In this document: positions 29,722 to 44,700 of the stretch, piece by piece
Position numbering within the stretch: the stretch's first letter is position 1
Layout of the letters: each line of letters begins with the position of its first letter
Assembly: GCF_000497045.1 (NCBI RefSeq)
Contig: NW_015961954.1
Location: forward strand, 434,001 to 498,000
Direction: 5' to 3'
Source: Kalmanozyma brasiliensis GHG001
Taxonomy: Eukaryota > Basidiomycota > Ustilaginomycetes > Ustilaginales
Length of the DNA: 64,000 bases
Program-made: the position numbers and the translations under genes
The notes under the pieces: model-generated
What the model was told of the DNA's origin: nothing
The model's input: only the letters and a program-made list of their open reading frames with translations
Databases searched by the model: none

Positions 29722-32700
29722 TCACGATTCCGTCTCGCGAATCTTCTCGACCCACTGCCTGAGCGTCGCCGACAGCACCTCGGGGAGCGCCTCGACCTCG
29801 CGCACCACTACGTAGTAGTCGAAGGGGAACGTGTCCATGTACCTCTCCATCTTGAGCTGCAGTCGACCGTTGGCGTCAGTGGTGTAGGATGCGTTGGTCA
29901 TGTCCAAGATCGAGCTTCTCTGTTGCTGTGTGCCCGGTGTGGGGGTCGACGTCCCACTCGCTGGAGGAGGCGAGAGCGAGTCGATGACGACAAATACGAG
30001 CATGACTCTCTGCTCCGCAGCGCGTCGAAGCAAGGATCTCAGCTTGGCATGATCCTGACAGATGCCGTCCGAGATGATGATCTCGAGCTGCCAAAGGTCG
30101 CCTCCCTGGCTGGCGCTCGACGACGACCGGCTCGCCCTCGCCTCGCCCAACACTTCCAAACTCTTCTCCACCAGCCGCAGCACATTCGTCTTCCTCTGCG
30201 TGAACCCCAACCGATCGATCACATGCGCGCCGTTCTGATCACTAAAGCTCCCCCTCCCAAAGTCATGCAGACTATCAACATCCTCGCCGAACCGGCAGAT
30301 CGAGACATCACCCACCTCCAGCCGACTCAACGCACCCGTCACCAGCGCCAGCGTCTGGTATGCCAGGTGCGCACTCCGCGACTCGGCCATACTCCTACTA
30401 TCGTCGATAGCGAGCATGACCTGATACTCGCGCGAAGAGGGTTTGGTGCGTCGCAGCCAGATCTTGTCCTTGGCGAAATCGGACGCGATGAAGGGCACGA
30501 TCTTGCGCATGTTGAGCCGTTTGCCTGTGCGGAAGTCGCCGTTGAGGCGCGTGGCGAGGGTGGGGGCGAGGATCAGACGGAGCTGCTCGCACAGGGAGAA
30601 GGCGAGGTCGGCTGTGAGGGAGGCGTACGAGCGCCAGAGATCGCCTGCCCGCGCGAGACGCTCTTCCGAGGAGGCGGTGCGGAACGCTTCGAGTTCGGCT
30701 TGCACTTCGTCGTCTGCCTCGCGTCGGACGTCATCCGGTAGAGGAGTCATGGCCTCCTCGTCGGAGTCTTCCTTCTTGACATCGAGCTCGTCAGCCATGT
30801 TGGCATCGCCGTCTCGGTCGAGCAACGCTTCCTGCTCCGCAGTCAAAGAGGAAGACGCTTTGAGGTCCGAAGGCATGAACGCCTTCTGCAGGCCATCGGC
30901 GGTCTGCTTCTGTTCCTCCTTGACAGGCTGATCGGGAAGAGGCTGAGGCTCTCGCTGCTCCGCCTCCTCTTGCTCGTTGACGTCCTGCCCGCGGGGCTTG
31001 GCGCCGAGCGACTCGTCCTCGTCTTCGATGCCGAGGTCTCCGAGCTTGCGGACCTCGTCTTGCTCCTGGGCAGCTCCCAGCGCTTGCATCTCGGCATCGT
31101 CGTCGTTGGCGACGTGCTCGACGTCCGTGTCCTCCGGCAGACCTTCACCGTCGTGTTCGGCCTTATCACCAGAAACCTGCTCTTCTTCCTGCTGAGCCTT
31201 TTGGATTTCCTGCATCTTGCGTCGGAACTGCTCGAGCGCATCACCCATTCGACGAAGCGGATTGGGATCGGCTTCCGCCTCACCTTCTTGGTCGGCGTCG
31301 CCGGCGATTTCGTCTCGCTCGGCCTGGGGCGCACGGGCGCCTTGTTGGCCTGCTGGGGGTGGCTGGTCTGCCTGCTCTTGCGGTGCCGAGTCGGCTGCAT
31401 CGTCGACGTCCAGGCCTTGATCGGCTTGCGATTGGTCTTTGCTGGCATCGACGCGGCGGCCTCGTTGCGAGCGCGAGGATTGCTGTTGGGTAGCTGATTC
31501 ATCTTGACCACCTTGATCGGCGCCTTGATCGACGGCGTCGATGTCGAAAGGATCGAGCTGGTCTTGTTGGCCTCCAGCGGAATCTTCCTGCGCAGTTCGA
31601 TCCTGCTTGGAGTCCACCTCGGGCCCGTCTTCCTCGCCATCCTCGTCCATTGCGTCCTCGCCTTCATCTTTGTCCACCTTGGTGTTGTCCTCAGGCTCCT
31701 CCTCGGCTGCTTCACCCTCGGCAGTCTCTTCGGCCTGTTTGTTGTCCTCGGTGGATGCGTCGGGCTGGTCGTCCATGAGATCGTCCATCCCCTTGTCGTC
31801 GACCTTGTCTTCTCGTCGATCGTCAGGCATCTGCTCGATATCGCTGAGATCGTCCAGACCGTCTTCGTCGTCGTCTCGGTCGCCGTTGCTGTCGGCGTCG
31901 CTACCGTCCATGTTGAGGTCTTCGTCGAGGTCGAGGTTCTCGCCTTGCTCGGCTTCCTGGTCGAGCTGGCGTCCGCCACCCTCGCCCTGCACCTCGGCTT
32001 CGTCGTTCTCCTCCTCTTCAGCACCCTCGCCCTCTTCGCCTTCGCGCTCTTCGGGCTCGGATGTGTCTTGGTCCTCCGCGCCTTCTTGTTGATCCGCGTC
32101 GGCGTCGGTCTGATCTTGCTTCTTGTCAGCCTGTTGCTGCTCGTCGCGGGCGCCGTCAGAGGGGCGCTCTTGCTGCTTGTCATCGGCCGCCGCCGCATCA
32201 TCCGCTTTCGGCACAGAGTCGGCGTCTTTGCCATCGGCATCGTTCGCACCGAGGTCCTTGTTCGTCTGGTCCTCTGGTGCATCCTTTTTGTCGTCTTCAT
32301 CCTCGTCATTTCCATCCCACACCTTCTCATCCACCGCATTCGGATCGAGCGGGTCAACATCACCTACCGCATCCTCCGGCTGCTCTCCGTCCTCTCCTTC
32401 CTCCTGATCGCTTCCATCTCCCTCGTCAGCACTGACGTCCTCCATCTCGCCATCCACCTGGTCGGCCTCCTTGGCGTTCTTCTCGCGCTCCGTCTTGTCT
32501 CCCTCCTCCCCTTCGTCCGCCGGATCGTCCTTCTGGAGCTCCTCGATCTCGTCCTCGTCCTCCATCTGGTCCGTGATGTCCTTTGCGCCGCTCCCGTCCG
32601 CCAAGCCGGTACCGCCCTCGAGCTGCTCTCCGTCCTCGCCGCCTTCGGCATCGTCGGTCGACTCCTCGGGCGGCTTGCAGAACCCTTTGCTCGCCAACGC

Positions 32701-35700
32701 CGTCATCAGGTGACACAGTGTGTGGTCGAGCTTGAGCAGGCTGCGAGAGAAATGAGCCGACGAAAGCAGGTGCGCCCGGAGAAGCTCCGAGTATTCGTGC
32801 AGGAACGGGTAGACGGTCGTGAGCTGGACCTGGACAAGTGTCTCCGAGTCAGGTGTGCGGGGCAGCTGCTGAGCAAGCAAGAGAAACTTCGAGACTTCGG
32901 CGAGCACCGACGAAGTGCGCAGCATCGCTTGCTGCGTCTGGAGTGTCTGCAGCTCTGTCGTGACGATCTTGTCGGAAAGACTGTCGGCCGAAGCCTCTGC
33001 AGTGGATGCAGAGGACGAGGCGCCAGATCGACGGACGTCTTGCGCAACCTGCAGGACGGCCGAGATGACGGTGCCTGCCTGCTGCACCAGATCCTCCGGT
33101 ATCGCGGCGCCCTTCAAAGGCGCGTCCAGAGTGGCGAGACATCGCTCGAACAGCGGAAGACTGTCGGCTGTCCACTTCCATACAGGGTGCAGGAGCGACT
33201 CCAGCGCAGGGAGGATCTGCACATGGTCGTGCAGGTCTCGCTCCAGATCGCCGACGAGTTTGCGAGCTGCGTCGATGGCCGAGCAGTCTTGCTCTGTGAG
33301 GAAGAAGAGACCGTCTTTGTCTTGAGCGAGAGCAGTCTTGGCGATCTTCTCGAGATGCGAGGCTGCCTTGGTGAGTTCGACAACGAGCGCGGGCAGGCGT
33401 CCGGTGAGCGTCTCGCCAAGCACCGCTGGGAACGCGGAAGTAGCGAGGAACTTGGGCGCTTGCGTCTTGATCTCGTCCAGCGCGTTTGCTAGACGAGCGA
33501 GGAAGTCGGCGAGCGCCCGGAATGGCGTCGCTCTGGAAGCCCTCGTGGCTGCGCCCAGCTTTGCGGCGTGCAGATCTCGCATTCGGCCTGTGAGCTGTTC
33601 GAGCGTCGCCAACGACCGCAGCTCGTCGAACATGCGATCGCGCTCCTGAAGCACGAGATGTGTGATGTGCTCGATGTAGTTGATGCCGCGCTGCAGCTCC
33701 GACGTCGACAGGTCCGGACTGTGGCTCTGCAACGAGTCGCGCACCTTGGGCAGCGCGGCGAGCAGGCGGAAGAACAGCCTCTCCAGTGTCGAGAACGGCT
33801 CCTCCGACAGCGAAGCAGGGCAGGCCGCGAGAAGTGCAGGCCGCGTGTAGATGTGCATCACGCTCTGGTTCATCGCAGCCATATCCGTCTTGACGAACGA
33901 GCTGAGGCCGATGCGGCGGAGCTCCTTCAGCAAGTCGGACCACGCTTTGCGCTTGCGTGCGGTGAGATTCTTTATCGACTTTTCGTTGTCCTCCTTGGAG
34001 AAGGCTGGTGTGAGCTTGGCAAGCTGCTGCTGGCGGTCGACGATCTCGTCGGCCAGCTCGGCCACTCCGGCTGCTGAGGTGGTGGGTCGAAGCAAGGTGG
34101 GCCACAGCCGGTCGTCTGCCATCTTCTGAAGCACGGCAAGGGTTTTTGCGACGTTTCTGATGTGCTCTGGTGCAGCCTTATTGAGGCTAGCAAACGAGAC
34201 GGCCTGGGCCCAAGCTTCGCTCGACTCCTCGCTGATGTCGAGCCCGTTTCGGAGACTGCGCGACTCGATGTGCAACGACGGAATCTCTCGTCGCGTGAGA
34301 GCATCGAGATGCGACGCCAGCATGGGATCCACCGGCTGACGAAGGATGTCGCGGAACTTGCGCAGCGTCTTGTGCAGCTGTCGATGCGTCTTCTGTGCCG
34401 ACTGCTTCAGCGCATGGATGTTAATGTCCTTCCAGCTGGCCAGCTTGATGAAGCTCCTGATGTCCTTCTCCAGCACCGCTCGTTGACTCTGCAGGGTGCC
34501 AGAGATGCGTTCGTCGAATTGACGGAAGAACGTAGTGACGTTCTGCAAGACCATACCGACTTCCTTGAGACCTTGGCTCTCCTTGGGTGGTGCCAAGCGG
34601 ACAAGGTGGTCGATGAAGCGACCATACGACTCGAGGAGCGACAGACGCGACTCGAATTGACCCAGCGGGCTGGAGCGGACGAACTGATCAACAGCATCGA
34701 TGAGCTGTTCGACGTGGCTCTTGAACGATTCAGCACCGTCGGCGGAAGCAGCTCGAGTGCCGCGGATGAGAATCTCGTACACGCGGAACCACCACTCTCC
34801 AAGCTCGTTCTCGAAGTTGCGTGCCTGCGTGTTGAGCAGCTCGGCCCAGCATGACAGCTCCAGTCGCCTCCACTCGATGATCTGAGCCGAGATGCGCTCT
34901 CGGTTTGCCTGGATGGACGTCTGCGAGCTCGCAAAGCCCTCCCAGTCCTCGGTGTGCGTGAGCAGCTGCTCGAGCGCACTCAGCATCTTGGCCACAGGAC
35001 TCGCAGCATCGAGACGCAGCATAGCATCACAACGATCGCGGATGTGCTGCAAGACCATCTGCTCGGGCCATTCTTGGATCAGAACGCCAAGTCGGGTTCG
35101 CAGCTCCTCGATGATTGCCGTCGCCTTTCGGACCTCAGCCGGTCGGGCGTCCAGGTAGAAGTTGAAGTCCTTTGCTGTCTGGCTCGATGCGAGCTGATCG
35201 TCGATGGCTGCTGAAAGACCGAAAGCAGCGCCGACTTGGTCTATGGCCTCGGGCCAGTCCTCGTGGTGCTTGCGCACGAGCTTGGTCACGAGACTGTCGC
35301 GCTCTTGCTGGTACAGATCGGCGGCAGCCTTGCGCGATGGCGGTCCAAAGATGGCCAGGTGGGCGCTCAAGACGGTTGCAAAGCGTGGCGGAGGCAGCAG
35401 CATTCCCTTGTGCTTCGACTGTTCTTGGCCGTTGGCACCAGCAACGGGTCGTGGGCCGTCCAGAACATCGTCGTCGTACTCTGGGAACAGGGCGTGGAAC
35501 TCCTTCTCCTCTGCCTCGGCATCCATCTCGATCGACTCTTCGATCTTGCGCGACTTGTACAAGCTGACCGCTTCTTCCTCTTCGCGCTTTGCTCGCTCCC
35601 GGTCGAGCGCCCACAGCTGGAAGATCCTCTCGTAGCTGCGGCTGATGTTGCGCAGCGTGTCTGGACTTTCGAGCACATTTACGCCCAGACTCGCGTGGTC

Positions 35701-38700
35701 GTACGCGACCGATGTTGTAGAGGCGATGAGAAGCGAGGCGGAGATGTCGGAACGCGCTTGCAGCTGACCCGTGAAATCTGCCTGACGGAGCAAGATCGAG
35801 CTGTGTGCGGTCGGGAAGGTGACCAATGCCTCGACGATAGTGCCACGCTGCTGGACATCTACAGGGGCAGACGCGATGCGTGCAGCCTGTCGCACCAAAC
35901 GCAGACCCATCTGCAGCTGCAACAGCGACGCAATGATGGGCTCCACCATGTCACGGAGCTCGGCAAATGTCTTGCGGAGTCGATCGCCGAACGATAGCAC
36001 GCTGGCTTGCAAGCTCGCCTCTCGCTGCTCTGCCTGCTCGGATGGTTCGTCCGTCAAGGCACGGACAAGATCGGCCACTCGCTCGGCGGTCACGACTTCG
36101 CGCAAGAACGACGACGTCTCGCGGTAAAATTGCGACAGGAGCTTGAGGTTGGGCTTGCGCCACGCTTGAGCGCGGTCACCACCTTGCGTCTTGAGCTGCA
36201 CTCTGGTCTCGTCGATCTGAGCTCGCAAGTCGCGGATGACTCGGTTCTCGGTCCCACCCGTGACGATCGACTCTGCGTAGATCTCGAGTCCCATGGCGCT
36301 TTCGAGTTGGACGCGGCAGAAGTCCCCAAATTCGGCCATGGTGCGGCGAGCGACGATCGGGTCGAGTGCAACATTGGGCAGGTAGAGCTGCAGCATGATC
36401 AGAGCGACCGAGATCCAAGCGCGTCCTAGTAGCTGTGCGTCTTGTCCTCCGTTGGGGTTCGACAGGGCGGGTAGCAAATCGCCTTCAAGAACGACGAGCC
36501 AGTCCGTGAGTGCAGCAGCGGTGCTGTCAGCGAGACGTTGTGTACCTCCGAGCACTCTCTTGAGTACTGTGCTGCACTCTTCCAGACTTTGCATGCGCTT
36601 GGCCGTGGGAAGGTCGTGCTCCGGCAAGTCCTTCAGAGCAGCGGTGTACAGCGTCTCGGAGACAATGCAGACGAAGCGCACCAAGGCGCCCACGAGCTTG
36701 TCTGCGCGAGATGCTGAGCTTGCCGGCAAGGCGGCGCCAACGCTCTTGATCATGCGGCCGACCGATGCATCGTGAAGCGACTTCTCCAGAAGCGATCTGG
36801 TTCCGAAGCGTGACCCGAGCAACGTCTGCAAGGCAGAAGGTCGCAAGAGGATAGCAGGCCCATCGCTTGTCGAAGTCTGGCCTACTTCGACTGGCCAGAG
36901 ACGTCGCATCCAGGAGAAGTCGGCGAGCAGCGCTTTAGAAGGTTCAGAGCCGTGGTCCGAAGCCCACAAGGCCGCTTTGAACGGCGCAGCAGCCGCCTGC
37001 ATGGACGGCGACGCATGGGCCTCGAGCAGATGAACGATGAGCTTCATCCTGGACGCTTGTGCTCCACTGAAAAGGTCGTGCGTCTTGGTCGACACTTCCG
37101 CCAGGTTCAGAAGCGTAGCCTCTGCCCTGTCCGTCGTGGTGGTACCAGCAGCATGCTGATCTGGACCTTGAGCAGCTTTATGGCCGGCTGATCGGAGCAG
37201 CTTCAACGTCTGCCATCCGAGCTGCATCAAGTCCCTCAGCTCGGAAGACGCAGCCGACTGCTTGCCTGCTGCGCACAGAGTGGCGGCCACATCGAGAGCG
37301 TTCTTGAGCAGATCTCCGGCAACGCCTGTCGGGAGTGACATCGCTTCGTCGCAAATGAGTCGGTAAAGATTGGTCTGCATACCTTCGTCCGCGCCGAGAA
37401 GAGACCAGATGGGGAAGAGAGCCTTACCCGAGGTCAGCTGGAGAGAGCCGCCAAGCAAGTCGATGGTCTCGACCAGGTTGGCGTCGCTCTCGACTCCAGC
37501 CGCGCTGATCTCCCGCAGCAGATCCGACATGAACCGCACGAGGATCTGGATGGAAGAAAAGTCAAGCTCCGTGGACGTGCAAAGACTTTGCATATACTCT
37601 GCAGAACGCAGAAGGAGAGCAACTTGGCGCAGCGCTGAAGCGGGCAAAATTGCCGAGCGTCCGCCCTGCATGGCAGCAAGAACCATTCTGTGCACTGCGA
37701 TGATCAACGGGAAGACATTGCGCACGGCGGTGGTAGCCTGGTCTTCGTCATGCACCATGGCGGTGCTGCTGAGCCTTGCCGAGCCTTCCAGGATGCTGAG
37801 GTCTTGGGCTCGTTTGGCGGACGCTCCTTCGATAATCTTTTGAGCTCCGATTCGTTGAAGCATGGCAGCCAACAGAACGTGCACTGCTTGGGACGGTACG
37901 CCTTGCGCTTCCAACAGTTGAAACACATTGTCGTCGTAGCGGAGATCGAGAGCGAAGTGATCCGCCAGCCCCAGCGAGATGCGTTGCGTGTCGACCAAGC
38001 AGTGCTGCAACACCTGCATCGACGAAAGCAGGAGTGCGGGTGACGACACAAGTTCCTGCAGCAGTGCGGACGTGTCGTTCGAGACCGAGGGCGAGGATCT
38101 GGCCATCACCTGTCGTGTCAGCATCAAGGCCTTTGGAGGGCTTAGACGGACTAGCAGAGATGCTGCCGCCTCGGACGCGCGCTCTTCGCCTTCTGTGAGG
38201 TACAGAGGTAGGGCGGAAGATGCCAGCGACGAGTTGGTGAGCGTCAACTGACTGGAGGTCCAAATTGCCGCGTCTCGGTGCTGAGCTACGAGCATCTCGC
38301 CAGCCTCCAGCGCATCGCTCTCGTTGAGGCCACGCTGCAGCATCTGAGCATGCAGCGATACGTCCATGAGCACCCTTTGGGCGGGAGCCGATGTGACAGC
38401 GGCCGAAGTGGAACCGCCACCACAGAGCTGCGTGAGTCTCTCGACATCGCTCGACGCTGCCTTCTGCTGTGGCAGGAGAGCAATCTCGATGCCACGGTTG
38501 CGCATGGCTCGTGACAGCTCTCCGTGCCTTGGGTCCAGGCACATGAAGACACGGAAGTTGGGATGAGGTCGCACCACTGGCACCTTGCCGTCCACGACGC
38601 CGCGCTCGCTGATGACCAAGGAGCCATTGACTTCGAAGAGCGAGTTGAGCCGGTCGAGCACCGATGCGGAGCAGAGATTGGCGTTGTCGAGCATGAGCCA

Positions 38701-41700
38701 GTGGCCCTCTTGGAGCGCACGGAGCAACGGTCCGTCGATCCATTCGAACCTTCCAGTGGCCTTCTGCGTGTCTGCCGAGCTCTGCGCCATTTGCGTCGCC
38801 ACTGCCAATGCTTCTTCGATAGCAGCATTCAGGCTTTCGCCGCCGACCGGGCCGGCGGCAGCTTGCACTGCCTCAATGGCCTGAGACAGGCTCTCGGGGA
38901 GTACAGCCGCTCCAGAAGTCTGCGTCACAGCTTCAAGCACGTTGCGAGCGGCCGTGAAAGCAGCAAATCGATCCGTGTTGTGAGAAGCGACGGCTTCGGA
39001 GCATCGCTGCATCTCGAGCAACAGGGTGCTGAGAACGTGGCGAGATCGAGCGAGGGGGTCGTACTGTTCGAACGTGCCAATCAGGTCCATGGTGTCGGTG
39101 CCTGAGTTCATGTGGAACTCCTCCAGACGCGCACCTGCCAGTTGGGCCAGCAGTCGCACGATGCTCGTCTTGGCGCTGCCTGTGGGGCCAACTAGAATAG
39201 CCAGCCACTCTTTGTGCACGCAGTCGATCAGAGCCTCAAGAGCGGGCAACTGGCCGGGAAGCAGCACGAGACGTTGCTTGTCCGCACTGAGCGACGGCTT
39301 GCGCTGCATCACTGCATGTCCGATTCGCACCTGGCTGGGCGTGAGCGTCGGCACAATGTGCGAGTCGATGTGCGAGCTGACGCCAAAGGCTTTGCGATAC
39401 AGCTCGCGAGCTGCTTGGCGATCAGCAGGAGTGCGGAAGCGCAGGACGTAGAGCGAAGCAAGATGCTCGATCGGATCGCCCAGCTTGTTCAGACCGAGAT
39501 CGGTGTGCAGCAGGTCGAGCCATCGCATGAGATCCCGCAGATTGAACTCCCAAGGCGCTCCGATCCGGCCAAAGGAGTGCCTGACGACAACTTCGTGGTG
39601 AAGCTCGAAGTTGAAACGGATCATCTGTTGCAGCCGATCGACGTCGAAGTTGGGATATAGATGCGAGCTGATGGCAAGAATGTCATCGCCGGTGAGCTCC
39701 TCGATGTGCACCTTGATGAATCGGTTGAGGAATGACTTCGGAAGACCCTTCCTCCCGCCGCCCTGATGATGAGGGTTCTGAGCCGCAAAGATGCGGAAGT
39801 TCGGATGCTTGGTGAAGGAGCGCCCGAGTTCGGGGACGTAGACGGTTCCACGATGGTCGAGACACGAATTGAGACCCTCGAGCACGGTCTGCGACGCGAG
39901 ATTCATCTCGTCGAGCAAAACCCATTCGCCTTGCTGCATGGCCGTCAAGAAGGCGGCATCGCGCCAGGCAAACTCGCCAGGACCACCACCTTCCAGTGGC
40001 ATGTCGGAGCCAAACAGATCCACGAGCTCGGTCTGATCGGACAAGTTGATACGCGTGAGCGGACGACCAGCTCCCGCAGCAAGAGCAGTGATCAGACTCG
40101 TCTTGCCTGCTCCCGGACTGCCTTCAAGCAGCACCGACTTGCCTGGCACCGAAAGCGCTCGGAGGACTCGCATTGCGTTGGATGCAGATGTCTTGGCTCC
40201 GAAGCTGAAAGACGACGCTTGTGAAGCCAGTCCCAGACTTCCTCGAGAGATCATGAAGGGACCGATGCGAAGTCGCTCGTCTGAGACTTCCACCTCGAAC
40301 AGGCTGGACAGCTTGGGGTCGTACTCTTGCGGCGCAATCAGCTCTGCTACCTTAGTGAGGCAGCGGTCGCGCAGCTGACTTAGTCCTGCTGCTGTCATGG
40401 CGGCTGTCGCGGGCAAAGCCCCAAGACCATCGATGATGGTCAGAGACGCGCCATGAGCAAAAGCCAAAGCCAGATCGAGGAGGTCGTTGACGGCAAGCTC
40501 GTTCATGAAAGAAGCCCATGTGAGAAGGTCGCGCAAACCGAGACCAGACTGGTCGCGACCGCCAATCTGATGGATGAACCAATCCGAGAAATCGATGATG
40601 GGCTCCGTCCATGCCGACAGACTCGCGTCTTTCCACTGTGCGTTGATGATCTGAATCAGATCGGCACGGATATCGACATGAGGGACCCAGATTTCAGTGA
40701 AGCGGTTGCGCAAAGCGGGCGACAACTCCTTTTTGCCGTAGTCACCGCCAGGATTCATGGTGGCGAGGACTTGGAAGCCGTCCGCGCCTGTGATCTGCGA
40801 CGCCGACAGATCCGACTCCGAGTTCAGCTGGCTGGACGAAGTCGCTCGCTCAGCCAGGACCAGCGTCCTTGCAGGTTCGAGAACACTGTTGAGACGCTCC
40901 AGCACGCTATCGTCGGCGAGAGAAATCTCGTCAAGCAAGATGTGATCGCCGGCGCGCATCGCTTGGACAAGCGGTCCGTCCTGCCATTCGAACAGAGCCG
41001 TTGCTTGATACACAGCGCGCAGTGCATCTTGCAGCGCTTGTCGAGCTTCGTCCTTCTGCGCCTCCGGAAGCGCGGTGAGCTGCCGGGCCTCTTTCGCAAG
41101 AAACGACTCGGTGAAGGAGGACACATCCTCGAGCTTGCTCTCTGGGGTCAGCTCGTGCGCGATCTGCAGGGCATCAAGGGCCTCGATGCAGGCAATCTTT
41201 GCCGAGTTCTGCAGGGCGGCTCGGTTGCGCAGAGGACGCTGACCACCGAGCAAATCCGCCGTATCGGTGTTCTGGTGACAGTTGACGCAGTGCAGCTCGC
41301 GGCCGAAAGCAAGTGCCAGCACTTCGCAGACGGATGTCTTGCCTGCACCTGTCTCTCCGACGAGGAGCACCGGCTCGTTGTATCGCAGACTCGTGGCGAC
41401 AAGGCACAGCAATCGCTGGAAGGCGGACGTTCTGACGATGCTCGTGTTGGACAACGTCTTGAGGATAGAGTTGCCAAGTCCTTGGCCGATACGCGCCAGC
41501 GTGGCTTCACTCTCCGGGCCCTCAAGCAGATACATGCGATCGACGTCGAGCTTGACACGCATGATTTTCTCGATGACCTCCTTGACGGTCTCTTTGTCGT
41601 CGGGACGACGCGCTCGCTCTGCAATGAGCATGTAGCCATTCTCTGCAAGCTGCTGGTAGCCCACGGCCTCGCGATTACCCCAGCGGAACAGGTCACGCAG

Positions 41701-44700
41701 CGTCACAAAGGCCTGCTTGGTCTCAAAGACACGGCCAGCCTGACGACGTTTCTGCAGCTCCTCGAAGACGCCGACGATGCGCGAAGAGTAAGACGGAGCG
41801 ATCTTGCATCGATTGGTCAAGATCGTCTCAAGCTCGGCTCGAGGGACGTCATCGAAATGGATCTCCAGGAATCGGTTTCGGAAGGCGCGACTGAGGACCT
41901 TGCGCCCGGCATAGAGACCAGGAGGATTCTGCGTGGCGAAGAGCATGAAGTGCGGATGAGGCTTGACGACTTCGCCGGTTTCGGGAATGACCAATTCGCG
42001 GTTATCATCGAGGAGACGGTTGAGAGCCTCGAGTACGTCGGTGGGCGCCAAGTTGAGCTCGTCCAGGACGATCCAGTCTCCCCTTCGCAAAGCCTTGACG
42101 AGGAGGCCTTCCTGGAAGCTCAGTTTGCCCGAGTCAGGATCCGATGCGTAAGAGCCAATGTACTCCTGAATGTCGGTGTGCTCGTGATTGTTGATGCGAA
42201 CGAAACGATGGCCGGTGCGTCGAGCCAGGAACTCAACGGCACTCGTCTTGCCCGCTGATGTTGGTCCTTGAATGAGGACGGGGAAGCGGCGCGTCAAAGC
42301 CGCTCGTGAGAGGCCAACGAGCTTGCTCTGCACGGAAGGCGTGAGAATGTAATCTTCGGCAGGGTCGAGCGGCGCAGGTCCTGTTGGCAGCCAGAATGGA
42401 CCGACTTGAACAAAGTCGCCGTCATCCGTGCCCTTACGTGCAGGAGGGACGAAGGTGGCGATGGCGCGGGCGTTCTTAGCCTTGGTGAGGGTGTGTCGCT
42501 CGATGATGGCCCGCACCACCCTCGCGCTTGCATCGTCAAGCAAGAGCGTGAAAGCCATGATGAAGCCTTCCCAGAGACTACGACGCAGGCCGTACTGTGG
42601 TGCAATGTCGGTGGCAAAGGTCAAGGCGCGGGACAGCGTTCGAATGGAAAAGTGAGGTCGCTGGTTGGCGCCGTCTGCGAGTTGGTGCTGCTGCGCCAGA
42701 CGTCGAATCTCGGCATAACACTCGGCCACGTCCATAACGGCACCTCGATCGCCAAGAGCATGCTCGCCGATGTACTTCTCCACGATAGCTGTGAGGGCGT
42801 CGCGGTCCGCGTCAGGGCTTGGCACGTACAGCTCGGTGAAGCGCGACCTCAGACTCGCTGGAAGATCCTTCTTGCCAACGTCAGTGGCAGGGTTCATGCA
42901 TGCGAAGAGACGGAAGTTGGGATGCCTGGGAATGGGCTCCAGGTCGCCACGTTCCGTGAGGGTGATGCTGGATGTCGGGGATTGCAGAAGACCCGTGAGA
43001 CTGTCGAGCGTCTCGGCAGCGGCCAGATTGATCTCATCGAGCAAGATCCAGTCACCTTGGCGAAGCGCCTTGACCAGAGGCCCTTCGACGAATGAAAAGA
43101 CGAGATTCTTCTTCTTGCTGCCATGCTGCAGGCCAAAATCCCGTGCCTTTGCGTCGAGCTCGACCCATTCTCGATCAAGGTCCGCCTCTGCGCGTGCGTC
43201 GTCGACATCAGCCGACGATCCTTCCGTTGCACCTTGCTCTGTCTTGCGCTTCTTTCTCGAGCCAGAGTCCGAGCGGCCGTTCGTGTCAGCGGTGGTGATG
43301 TCAGCGTCCTTCTTGGCGGACTCCTTCTTCCGTTGCGACGCCATCTTGGCCGATTCGCGCCAGAGCTGGGCTAGGCGCGACCACTTGCCCGAGACAAAAG
43401 CTTTGCGCTCGGCGTCGACGAAGCGAGCATTGCGACGAGATGAGAAGGTGCGAGCGAAGAGTGAGCTCCACTGGTCGTGCAATTCGGTGGCTGGAATCTT
43501 GGGATCGAGCGGCTTGAAAGCTCCTAGCAAGTCACCGCTTTCTGTCTGTTGGCTGAGGTTGAGCGCTGTCATGGGTTGACCAAGGAGCGAAGCCAGATGC
43601 TGGACCACCGTTGTCTTTCCCGTGCCTGTTTCGCCGACGAGGAGTACAGGCTCAGCCAGAGCGGTGGCCACTGTCAGCCTCTCGAGCAGAAGCAGAGATG
43701 GTTTGGTCATGGCAAACTTTCTCGAGACCGGCGCGGCGCGTTTCGCTGTAGCTTTGGAGCGACGACGCGACAGCTCGCAGCGCCCGACGCGAATGAGACT
43801 GGAGCCAGCGTCCAACGAAGGATTTGGGACGGACTCTGACGACCGAACGGAGAGCTCTGGAAGGCGTTGCTTGAGTGCCCACCATGCTCTCTCGCCGGTC
43901 AAGCCGAGCTCTTCTGCGAGCAGCTCCACGAGTGCGCTGTAGCGGTCCGCGCTTTTGCCATTGACTACCTTCGGGGTCTGGGAGGCGCCCGCAGCTGAAG
44001 TTTGTGACATGTTCTGGGCCTCTGGCACGGAGCCGAGAAAGATGTCACAAGCCTCGATGAAGATCTCTTCCTGCTGCACGGGGTTGTTGAGCGGATCAGA
44101 GAGCGTCTCGAGGTCCAAAGAGAGGAGACGCTCGACACGGCGACACCACTTGATGAGATCGCGCAAGGTCGCAGTGCGGACGCTTCCGGCCGTGCTGACC
44201 GAGACCTTGGTGCTTGGATGCGAAGTCGCGGCTGAAGGTTGTGTGGCGCGTTGAAGTTTGTACCAAGTAGCGACCAAGCGATCGACGAAGCGAGACTGCT
44301 GATGTGCGAGACGAGGAAACTTGTTCCTCAGAATGCTGTCGACATCCTTTTGAGTTGGTGAGTCGATGACGACTTCCGACCAGTGCGAGCTGCCGAGAAA
44401 GGTGGCGCTGGAAGGAGAAGCTGCGTTCCTGACTGAGGATGTGATGGAGCGTGTGGCGAATAGAGCGAATCCGTCACCTGCCGCGATTTTGCCACGAGTG
44501 CCGAGATCGATGGTGGTGCGAGTGCCGGGTGCCTTCGTTGGGCCCAGCTGCTCGACGAGTCTGGCTACGGTGCTGAGGACCTCGGATCCTGCCTTGTCGA
44601 TATCTTCCAGGACGACCCATTTGCCTTGACGCACGGCGCGTGTGAGTGCGCCTTCGGTCCATTCGAATTTTCCTGGCTCTGTGGGACTCGAGACGAAAGA

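Noticed and set aside
29704..30741. 345-codon plus-strand ORF
   Set aside because: Antisense to the MIDAS end of MDN1, no motif, scrambled composition.
31504..33492. 662-codon plus-strand ORF with many hydrophobic residues
   Set aside because: Lies antisense to the D/E-rich region of MDN1; GA-rich codons read backwards give Leu/Val/Phe/Ser, so the apparent membrane protein is a composition artefact.
40453..42258. 601-codon plus-strand ORF opposite MDN1
   Set aside because: Shadow of the MDN1 frame with no recognisable domain.
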